Source of the DNA: Fulvia fulva
Lineage: Eukaryota > Ascomycota > Dothideomycetes > Mycosphaerellales > Mycosphaerellaceae
Assembly (NCBI RefSeq): GCF_020509005.1
Contig: NC_063016.1
Span: 3,348,001-3,412,000, forward strand
Length of the DNA: 64,000 nucleotides
Direction: 5' to 3'
In this document: positions 56,074-64,000 of the stretch, piece after piece
Layout: every line of letters begins with the position of its first letter
Numbering within the stretch: position 1 is the first letter of the stretch
The notes under the pieces: generated by a model
What the model was told of the DNA's origin: nothing
Database searches by the model: none
The model's input: the letters and a program-made list of their open reading frames with translations, nothing else
Position numbers and translations under genes: made by a program

Positions 56074-56748
56074 CCCGTTCGGGTCAGAAGCATACAGCTG
56101 GCGTTCAGATTGTCGATGTTGGTTTGTAAGGCAATACGGCTCGTGTCAGCGGCGTTGATGTTGTGGACAGTTAGATGGATCAAAGTAAACATCTACCTCC
56201 GATCAGCGTGTCCATCGGTTGCGCGTTTGCTGTGCTACCCGGTCTAGAGCTGCGACATGAGGCATCTTGGCGGCACCTGCGCTAGCGTACAGTACACACG
56301 CGTCCGTGCATGGTTGCGATGCCGCTCGCTCGACCGCATCGACTCAGGATGTGAAGCAGGAGATTGTGCGCGTCGTGTCGTGTGTGCAACGCTATGACCG
56401 GATCATCAGCTCCATGCTCTTATCTCTGGTCGAGGACTTCGCATTGTGAATCTGGCGATATTGCATGGTATTCTGACATGTCCACTCTTGCAAGCGGAGA
56501 ATGACACATGTCGTGTAACGTCTGCTGCTGCACGCGATCCTTGCGCTGCAGTGCGGCGATCCGCGCCAATGCTCGAAAGAGAACCTGGTCAGGCAACGAC
56601 CGCTTCTGTTGCCGCAAACGCGGTCGTTCGTTCTTATCCTTGGGATCGCGATCACGCGACTACATTATCAGCCTGGTCTTTCCACCAAGCCGTTGGCCAA
56701 TTGCTGCTCCCCGTCACATACGCGCAGGACAACATCTCCGATATCGCC
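56074..56748. promoter_or_regulatory. divergent promoter between two paralogous genes
   Basis: The only sequence between the starts of the inverted paralogue pair. An upstream open frame on the plus strand from 56446 has no usable ATG near its start. No factor site recognised. Confidence 0.45.
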
Positions 56749-57978
56749 ATGGCATCGCCCACCAGACACGTGCCTCCGACTCTGAGACAGCGCGGACTGA
56801 CCATACGTCACTTGGAAGAGGCACTGGGTATCAGTATCTCAGTGGCGACCAACTGGAAAAGAGGACCTCATACCCCGTTACAGGATTTGCAAGACCGAAT
56901 ATGGGACCTTGGACGAAAGTACCTTGCGGTGAGCCCGCACGATCTGCGCGACTGTGAACAAGTGGGGGACGACTGCTGGGCTGTTTTTGATGAGTTGGGC
57001 CCAAAATTATGGCCCGACGAAACTGTAGATCGATCAGCATGGCTGTTTGATGCGGACGATGAAGATGTTCCTGGTACATACCCCAGAATTCGGTATTTCT
57101 CCAAGCAGGAAGATCGTGATCAGTATGTTGGATGCCGTCGTAACATGTCATCAACTGACCAGATCAGTCTGCAGGAGCATTTCCACGACATGATGGTAGA
57201 GAAGATCATATCGTATCGGAAAACGAACGGAAAGTCAGCAAAGCCGCACGCGATCAACTTGAATCCATCAAAGAGACGGGGGCCCTCAGCCATTCGCCCG
57301 TCTGCGAATAGCTCTTCGACAGCCGCAAGCCATCTTCACTTGCCTGCATCGCGGGTGGATTCATTGTCCAGCAGTCCAAGGGAGGAAGCGAGTCGACCAC
57401 TCAAACGCTCCAGGCAGACCATGCGGTCGAAAACAACGCCCATGTCGTCGAGATAGGATGTCGAGGGTCATTCATCGTCTAATTTGTCAAGTCCAACCGT
57501 TGTCGACTCTGGAACTTCGCGAGCTATATCACCAGCGCCCGATCGCATTTTTTACACGACCAGTACAGGAGCTCTCTTCGACAAGATCCTCGGGAACACG
57601 CGCCTCAACGTGCATCTCACCCAGCAAGTCGCTTACATTGTGTCGCTCCAGGACTGCTATGAAATCCATGAACTATTTCGACGCGTTGACGAGCCTGTGC
57701 AGAATATCGTACCGACGGCCGGGAGTTCGCTGAGTGTGACCTTGGAGGAAGGGCGTAAGATAATGATGGTCCGCGATTTGGAGCTCCCTTTCCGAAAGCT
57801 GGTCAAGCTTCTGATTGGTATGAAGGTCGAGGACCGAGTGCTTGAGGCATGGCTGCACTCATTGAGTGCATTGGAATGGTCTCGCAGCGAGCCGCCACCC
57901 GCCACTACAGTGCGTGCTGAGCCTCTCAAGATCTGGCACCCAATGCTCTTCGCAGGTTCTCCTCGTCTCTCGGCATGA
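56749..57978 (+). CDS. protein of an unrecognised family, plus-strand member of an inverted pair
   Basis: Exons 56749-57122, 57168-57443 and 57492-57978 give 378 residues; introns are 45 and 48 bases, both in phase. The second is needed to remove a TAG at 57454, as its donor (GTCGTC) is weak. The N-terminal domain includes IRHLEEALGISISVATNWKR (helix-turn-helix-like), GPKLWPDET and YPRIRYFSKQEDR. A basic low-complexity linker (SKRRGPSAIRP, PLKRSRQT) leads to the C-terminal domain with SLQDCYEIHELFRRV and FRKLVKLLIGM. Both domains, and the position and phase of the first intron, are shared with the divergent gene at 53447-56073. The start is at an ATG in good context (GCCATGG). No known family; a DNA- or chromatin-associated role is a guess. 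Its 3' end overlaps the P450 remnant by 53 bases. Confidence 0.6.
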
Positions 57979-58795
57979 AGTACGCCTCATAATGCTTGGG
58001 AAAGCCGCCCGCGACGCTGCGATTGGAACTCCCTGTCCACGGGCTTGCATCTGTCTCCTGTGGGTGTGCAGACTGGATCTCGAAATATCCCAGGACACGC
58101 AAGAGTACCAGCTCAAGCTCTCTATTGGCAAGAGCTACTCCGACACACATCCGATGACCAAGACCATAGGTGAAGAAAGGTGCGTTCGGTCGCTGAAGCC
58201 AGCGCTCGGGACGGAACACTTCTGGATCATCCCAGATCTCAGAGTCCATATTGCACGCCCAGGCGTTGAGCCAGAGAGTGGTACCTGCCGGAATATGCTT
58301 GGAGTTGTAGACAGAGGGCTGGGTGGTAGTTCGTGGAAGCGATAGCATAAGTACGGTGAAATAGCGCAGACATTCCTGACCTAGCTCATGCAGATACGGA
58401 AGCTTGTCTGCAAAGTCGGGGCCTTCTGCTGTCGCTGCTGACAACAGTTCTGTATCATTGGGATACACTGACGAGATCTCAGCGTATGCTTTGTCTTGGA
58501 TCTGAAAGACTTCGCCTTACCGTTTCGACCATTGACGCAGCCTTTCCGGAGAGACGTTATTCAGTTGCCGCAGGTTGCCAACGATTGGTAGCCCACGAGG
58601 TCCTGAGAATTGTGGATTGCGTGAACGCCACCTGAGAATGTCGTAAGCGAAGATGTAGAGCAATACGAGGACTGCTGTGGTCCAAAGGTCAGAAAGCACA
58701 AGCGGCAGCATAGATGACATGGCGGCGGTCATGGATGACAGCAGAAGCAAGCTGGATTGAATGTAGAATGATTCTTGACGGCCTATGAAGTTCAT
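57926..58795 (-). pseudogene. cytochrome P450 remnant: N- and C-termini joined, middle lost
   Basis: One frame covers 288 residues where a P450 needs about 500. The N-terminus has the membrane anchor and proline hinge (PQFSGPRGLPIVGNL) and runs to RQWSKR. A TAA follows at 58517-58519, exactly where family members have Tyr, and the frame goes on with GEVFQIQ, then jumps to the J/K-helix region (DKAYAEI...ECLRYFTVL), PERW and the intact haem loop FTYGLGHRMCVG. The missing part (about 230 residues) includes the I-helix oxygen-binding motif, so no active enzyme can form. Residues around the haem and ALANREL resemble CYP504 phenylacetate hydroxylases. The deletion keeps the frame. Confidence 0.85.
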
Positions 58796-59358
58796 GTTAG
58801 TTTCCCTCGTCAATGTCAGCTGGATCCGTGGTGAAGTGCACAAGTAGTGTGTAAGCACAAGCGAGTGGATGTGATTAGTATTGCTTCCGACTGAGTACTT
58901 CTCTTCCTACACACGGATGTCAGAAATGGGCAATGGGCTGTGCCTGACACTCTCTCGGACGTAGTAAAGCTGTGGCTAGGAGACAGCGGCCATGCCGAGT
59001 CAAGGATTGCCTGCCTCGCAGCTCTCATTGTCGAGGCGGACTCCCTAATGACACCGCTGCGTTCAGAAGATGTAGGCATATGGATTGCCAAGGCAGCTGA
59101 TCAGTGGCCCCGATGAGGATGATGATGATGATGATGATGATGATGGTTGTGTCGTGGTGTCGTGGTGGTAGCAGTGACTCGAACTCGAACGCGCGTGGTA
59201 GTTCTATGTATCTAGTCTAGAGAGCTCCGGCATCGGCAAAAGAAGCACGGCCGCTATCCAATCGGCTGGGAGTGATTTATCAACCTCTCCAAAAAGTTCC
59301 TAGAGTGCAACCCTCATAGCTCCAGTACATCCGTACCGGAGCGCTGTCAATCATCACA
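58796..59358. other. intergenic stretch with (GAT) microsatellite
   Basis: Upstream of the P450 remnant and the ILV3 gene, which are divergent. It contains a (GAT)9 tract at 59118-59144. No gene seen. Confidence 0.5.
59118..59144 (+). repeat. (GAT)9 microsatellite
   Basis: Nine uninterrupted GAT units about 215 bases before the ILV3 start. Copy number is likely to vary between strains. Confidence 0.9.
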
Positions 59359-61304
59359 ATGCTGGCGTTACGGTCTGGTGCGCTGCCTGCGCGCTCAGCC
59401 TGGTGCTCAAGGAGCCAATGGCACTCCATGTACGTACAAGACTAGCCAGCAGCACAGATGCTTGCACGCGACTGGTAGCTAACCATTGCACGAGGCGAGC
59501 ACTGTCGAGCTCAGCAAGAAGATCGAAGCAGCCATTCCCCACCGAAGCCCAAGGCCTCAATGCCGTTTCGAAACACATCACACAGCCAAAGGCACAGGGC
59601 GCGTCACAAGCTATGCTGTACGCCACCGGTCTCGATGAGGAGGACATGAACAAGGCGCAGGTTGGAATTTCGTCAGTATGGTATGGTGGCAATCCTTGCA
59701 ATATGCACTTGATGGACCTCAACCACAAGGTGAAAGAGGGCGTAGAAAAGGCGGGTCTGCTGGGTATGCAGTTCAACACCATCGGTGTGTCAGACGCCAT
59801 CAGTATGGGCACCTCCGGCATGCGATACTCCCTACAAAGTAGAGACTTGATCGCAGATTCCATCGAGACTGTCATGGGTGGACAGTGGTACGATGCGAAT
59901 ATCAGTATACCTGGTTGCGACAAGAACATGCCCGGTGTCATCATGGCCATGGCACGCGTGAACAGACCCAGTCTGATGGTCTACGGTGGCACAATCGCTG
60001 CAGGATGTGGCGTGAAGCCACGCAATGCCAGACTGGACATCGTGTCCGCATTCCAGTCATACGGCCAGTTCTTGACCGGCGAGATCGACGAGGAGGAGCG
60101 ATTCGACATTGTGCGGAACTCCATTCCAGGCTGCGGTGCATGTGGTGGCATGTACACTGCTAACACTCTCGCATCCGTCATCGAAGTCATGGGCATGTCA
60201 CTCCCTGGCTCATCATCGAACCCAGCAGCCAGCAAGGCGAAGCAGCTTGAATGCTTGGCCGCAGGTCCAGCAATTCGCAACCTACTCAAGGAGGACATCC
60301 GGCCGAGCGACATCCTTACACGGCAGGCATTCAGGGATGCAATGGTCATTGTCAACATCACTGGTGGTTCAACTAACGCGGTCCTGCATCTTATCGCCAT
60401 CGCACACTCTGTTGGCATTGATCTTTCCATCGACGACTTCCAGGAAGTCACCGACTCCACGCCTTTCCTTGCCAATCTGAAGCCATCTGGTCAATACGTG
60501 TTCGAAGATCTCTACAACATTGGTGGCATTCCATCGTTGACCAAATTCCTGCTCAAGGAAGGTCTTTTGGACGGTAGCCGCATGACGGTGACTGGTAAGA
60601 CTCTCAAGGAGAACGTCGAGAAAGCCGCAGACTTCCCCGGCGACCAAGACATCATCCGGCCCATCAGCAACCCCATCAAGAAGACCGGCCACATTCAGAT
60701 TCTACGCGGCTCATTGGCACCTGGTGGCTCTGTTGGCAAGATCACAGGCAAGGAAGGCACCGTGTTCACCGGCAAGGCGAAGTGTTACGACGCCGAAGAT
60801 CTCTTCATCGAGGCCCTTGAGCGAGGTGAGATCAAGAAGGGCGAAAAGACTGTCGTCATCATCCGCTACGAAGGACCAAAGGGTGGACCCGGTATGCCAG
60901 AGATGTTGAAGCCTTCCTCCGCCATCATGGGTGCAGGCCTCGGCAACGATGTCGCCCTGATCACTGACGGACGCTTCTCCGGTGGCTCTCACGGTTTCCT
61001 CATTGGGCACGTAACGCCCGAAGCACAAGAAGGAGGCCCGATTGGTCTCGCGAGAGATGGTGATGAGATCACAATCGATGCTGAGAACCGTGTGATTGAC
61101 ATCAACAACATCACCGAGGACGAGCTGGAACGAAGACGACAGGAGTTCACGCCACCACCGCTTAAGTATAAGAAGGGTGTGTTGTTCAAGTACGCACGCA
61201 ATGTCCAGGATGCCAGCCATGGATGTATCACGGACGCCAATATCAGTACCGCGGAGCTCGACAGCGCTGGGGGAGCGTCTGAGGCTTTCGGTGTGCAAAA
61301 GTAA
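59359..61304 (+). CDS. ILV3: dihydroxyacid dehydratase (branched-chain amino acid synthesis)
   Basis: The enzyme dehydrates dihydroxy-isovalerate and dihydroxy-methylvalerate in mitochondria, the penultimate step of valine and isoleucine synthesis. Fe-S and metal ligands are in [17 protein letters not shown] and [13 protein letters not shown], with later conserved runs [12 protein letters not shown] and [12 protein letters not shown]. Two 5' forms are possible. In the spliced form, exon 1 59359-59429 (start [15 protein letters not shown]) joins exon 2 at 59495 across a 65-base intron with a GTACGT donor and TAGCTAAC branch site but an unusual GAG acceptor (626 residues). Unspliced, the ATG at 59418 gives 628 residues starting [14 protein letters not shown]. 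Both N-termini are Arg/Ser-rich mitochondrial presequences. The gene lies between two decayed genes. Confidence 0.95.
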
Positions 61305-61447
61305 ACTGGAACATCAAAACTGTATCATAACAGCATGGCGTTGGGGCGCACGTGGGAGATACACAGCATGGATACCAGCTGGCCGGGCAGGGTTTGTCGC
61401 AAGTTATGTAATTATACCATCAATAACCTGAGTGATCGGTTTGCACA

Positions 61448-62253
61448 TCAATACGTCGTCTCCTTGATCCCAGCCGAATACGCGTCCTTATCAAGGTGTC
61501 TAGTCATCACCACACCCTCCGTTCCAGGCCTCTCAACATCAAAGTCAAGCCTCTCAGGCACCTCCAGCCCATCCTTAGCATATCTCGACAAACCCGTAAC
61601 GCTCTGCCCGTCGCGATAGAGCCACAGATCACCAGTCTGCTTCTGCCACTCCGTGACCTTCTCACGCATCTCAAGCAGCAATTCCCTATACTTCTCATCA
61701 CCAGTCAAATTCCGAACCTCCTGAGGATCTTGCTCCAGATCATAGAGCTCCTCAGCTGGGCGGAAAATATAATTCTTGAGGGTCCTGGTCCCTACCATGA
61801 CTGGTGCAGGCATATTCCGAATCTCTTCGAACGCACGGCTGGCGTAGAGATCCGCGGCGAAGGGGAAATCTAGACGCCAGGCGATGTTGCGGTGGTATTT
61901 GTAGCGGGGCGTGCGGAGGATTCGGGTGGGCCAGTAGTTTTGCATTTCGTGGAAGGTGTGGCTGCCGAAGATCTCTTGGGGCCAGTCTGCTGGAGCGTTT
62001 TAGGAGGGGTTTGAGGTGATGAGGGGGAGGAATGAGCGCGATGCCGTGGAGGCGAATGCGTTGTCGAAACGAACGCCTTCCCTCCCAAGCTTATCGAGAT
62101 TGGGTGTCTTGATGGACTCGCATCCATAGCAGCCCACAAACTTGCCCAGGTCATCTTGTGGCGGTCAGCGGCAGCACAGCACAGCTCGGAGTCGCTCTGC
62201 TCTTGCGTCGCACCTGCGATGAGCAGCAAAATGTTCTTCCTGCGCTGTTCCAT
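61448..62253 (-). pseudogene. sulfatase remnant: N- and C-termini joined, catalytic middle lost
   Basis: Exon 1 is 62214-62253 (MEQRRKNILLLIA) and exon 2 is 61448-62154, with a 59-base intron in phase 1 that restores the metal-binding DDLG. The frame continues through KTPNLDKLGREGVRF and FDNAFASTAS, just before the expected catalytic C/S-x-P/S-x-R site, then breaks: RSFLPLITSNPS, TAA at 62000-62002, and in the same frame PQEIFGSHTFHEMQNYWPTR, the C-terminal part of heparan-N-sulfatase-like enzymes. The remnant is 247 residues against roughly 500 in the family. Formylglycine site and most metal ligands are gone, so no activity is expected. There is no signal peptide. The ORF starting at 61945 (MQNYW) is only the C-terminal piece. 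Confidence 0.82.
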
Positions 62254-63006
62254 AGTCAGTTCGATGCCCGTCGATGCAGCGATTGGTGCGGTCCTTTGAC
62301 CTCAAGGGCAGAAGAGTACGTGGCACGGGGCATAGTGCGCACGAAATCTCGCCTGCAGTAGCTCGAACACGAGATATGATGTGCATGAGACGAGGCGTCG
62401 AGGACATTGGAGCTGCGCACAGGTGGAGGAGCAAGAGAGCCACGGTGGCTAGATGATTCATGGAATCATTGCTTGTCTGGCTTGTGGTTTCGGTTCGCTT
62501 GGCATGCGATTGGGTCAACATGGAACCTCAGCTTGATTCAAGCTTGCACCTTCCTTCTTCAACAACAACTTTGCACCATCGCTAAATTGCCATCCTTCGT
62601 GTCGACGAGCCTCACAGCACTCGACCGCTCGTCTGTCACCGGCAGGCCAGATCTGCGAAAGCTCGAGTGCAACAAGGTTGTGTTGGAACGGCTGACAGCA
62701 GAGACAGAAAATCGCTCATACAAAATCAAATCGCTCATGCTCCCTCCCTTTGTGCACTGGCGCGCAGCGCAGGCTGTACTACCGCCGAACAACAGCGACA
62801 CCATCTCGCTTGCGACTCCCAACCACTGCTACCATCATCCATTGTAGCGTAACATCACACGTGGGTGGCACGGTAAAGCCAATCTAATTCTCACATGTTC
62901 GCCATGCCTTGGTATATAGAGCTACCCTGCTCCGTGTCCGGCATTCCTCGTTCCCTCTCTCGCATTCCTTGACCTCTGCACTTGTCTTTTCTTGATATCT
63001 TCCACC
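62254..63006. other. upstream region of the P-type ATPase
   Basis: Divergent from the sulfatase remnant. No gene is supported; the last 100 bases are the ATPase core promoter, listed separately. Confidence 0.5.
62913..62918 (+). promoter_or_regulatory. TATA box (TATATA) of the P-type ATPase gene
   Basis: TATATA 89-94 bases before the ATG, followed by a pyrimidine-rich leader (62936-63000). This is the usual core promoter layout of a highly expressed fungal gene. Confidence 0.5.
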
Positions 63007-64000
63007 ATGGACGAGCCAGTGCCCAACCTTCCCAAGGCCCACACGCTCGCCGCTGGGGAGCTTGAACGGGTCCCGACCGGCGACAGAGGTCGTGTTACCT
63101 ATGCTACTGACACCCGTCCTCGTCGCACAAGCACAGATCGTTTCGACAGGCGTGGAAGCCATGCACGTTCCAGATCGCGGGACTCGTCAATGTCAATCAG
63201 GGCTGCTCGCCGGAGCATAGACCCTAGCTTCGCACTGCCGCCGGTCTTCAGGACACTCTCCTTTGGAGTCGATGAGGCCAACAGAAGGAGCTTTGCCAAA
63301 GATGAGAAGCCTACCAAAAGCAAGAAGGACAAGAAGAGCAAGCAAAACTCCGCTCAACTCGAGCTTGGAAGCATCGACTATCACAAATCTACAATTGATG
63401 AGCTGATACAACGCTTTTCGACCTCCCGTGGCACTGGAATTTCTGATGCTCAAGCTGCTCAGAAGATCAAGGAGATTGGCCGAAACGTGCCAACGCCGCC
63501 TCCATCAAGATGGTTCCAGCAGACGATCGGCTACCTCTTCGGTGGCTTCGGCACCATCCTCTTTGTTGCTTCAATACTGGTATTTGCATCATGGAAGCCA
63601 TTAGGTACGTATCTTTGAAAGCATCAGATCTCGCGGTCGCGATCGTGCAGCCATGGTACCATAGCTGGTGCTCAGACCACGAGGAAGGCTTCTGAACTAG
63701 AGCTAACTCCCTCTTCTACAGGTAACCCTGAGCCTGCGGTCGCGAACCTCGCGTTAGCGATTGTGCTAGCTATCGTTTGGGTCATTCAAGCAGCTTTCTC
63801 ATTCTGGCAAGACTTCTCGAGTTCTCGCGTCATGAGTAGCATCACCCGAATGCTCCCAGAAGAATGCATGATCCTCCGTGGTGGCTCGCAGCAAAGGGCC
63901 GACGGACGCGATGTGGTTCCTGGCGATATCCTTCGGATCACGATCGGAAACAAGCTGCCAGCTGATGTTCGCTTCCTCGAAGTCTCATCCGATGCCAGAT
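63007..64000 (+). CDS. P-type cation-transporting ATPase, Na+/K+-ATPase-like (type IIC), truncated by window end
   Basis: Exons 63007-63604 and 63722-64000 onward, with a 117-base intron in phase 1. About 290 residues are present. The N-terminus is a basic, Ser/Arg-rich disordered tail (RGSHARSRSRDSS), then the cation-ATPase N-domain (IDYHKSTIDELIQRF, ARNVPTPPPSRW-like segment), helix 1 (LFGGFGTILFVASILVF), helix 2 (VANLALAIVLAIVWVIQAAFSFWQDF) and the start of the actuator domain (VVPGDILRITIGNKLPADVRF). The arrangement and the LFGGF/PPP sequence match fungal type IIC Na+/K+-like ATPases rather than PMA1 or ENA. The phosphorylation DKTG motif lies beyond the window. Acts in plasma or internal membranes; ion not predictable. 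Confidence 0.85.

Noticed and set aside
57444..57491. TAG at 57454 as a nonsense mutation in the plus-strand paralogue
   Set aside because: A 48-base intron with a CTAAT branch and AAG acceptor removes it in frame, so splicing is the simpler reading, though the donor is weak.
58500..58520. GTAAGG at the P450 stop as an intron donor that rescues the gene
   Set aside because: The nearest acceptor (TTTCAG) would make a 19-base intron, and the central P450 domains would still be missing.
59331..59340. CCGTACCGG upstream of ILV3 as a Leu3 site
   Set aside because: The half-sites have three bases between CCG and CGG, not the four required by Leu3.

Overview
This window is nuclear DNA from a filamentous ascomycete (Pezizomycotina). 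A dothideomycete, possibly Mycosphaerellales, is my best guess from gene content and style. The evidence is spliceosomal introns of about 45-120 bases with fungal branch sites (CTAAC, CTGAC), monocistronic genes on both strands, fungal-only families (Zn2Cys6 proteins, siderophore transporter, ROM2-type RhoGEF with DEP and CNH domains, bifunctional thiamine enzyme), and an arginine attenuator peptide upstream of the arginine-specific carbamoyl-phosphate synthase. I recognised no transposon, rRNA, tRNA or CRISPR array. The exon junctions given are mine, checked by reading phase.

Layout. 0.8-3.3 kb: two small diverged paralogues of unknown function. 3.6-5.5 kb: a flavin monooxygenase. 6.8-12 kb: a Rho1 GEF. 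12.4-14 kb: a five-exon gene of the 'PREIRDKIY' type with a GC-AG intron. 14.3-16 kb: an MFS transporter broken by one in-frame TGA. 16.7-20.4 kb: divergent MTG1-like GTPase and POL4-like polymerase. 21.5-23.5 kb: a siderophore-type transporter with a GATA-factor site in its leader. 24.5-25.2 kb: CDC42, with two possible CAAX ends. 25.7-28.8 kb: a large disordered protein. 29-33 kb: divergent THI6-like and TIF5 genes. 33.4-34.7 kb: MED22, followed 45 bases later by a protein with two Zn2Cys6 clusters. 35-39.2 kb: isochorismatase-like hydrolase, SFC1-type carrier, dihydrofolate reductase. 39.4-42.4 kb: an unresolved small gene, then CPA1 with its intron-split regulatory uORF. 42.6-48.4 kb: a peroxisomal acyl-CoA ligase and two alpha/beta hydrolases. 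48.7-51.5 kb: a cysteine/histidine protein and two tandem tail-anchored coiled-coil paralogues. 51.7-53.1 kb: a DAL5-type transporter. 53.4-58 kb: two divergent paralogues of an unrecognised family. 58-62.3 kb: ILV3 between two decayed genes (P450, sulfatase). 63 kb to the end: the start of a P-type cation ATPase.

How they fit. Most named genes are housekeeping: amino-acid synthesis (CPA1, ILV3), folate and thiamine, translation (TIF5), Mediator, polarity and wall signalling (CDC42, RhoGEF), and mitochondrial functions (MTG1, SFC1). They are interspersed with fast-changing lineage-specific genes in paired copies and with accessory transporters and enzymes, three of which are broken. The best leads are the CDC42 tail choice, the split attenuator uORF, the two unknown paralogue pairs at 49-58 kb and the double-zinc-cluster protein beside MED22.
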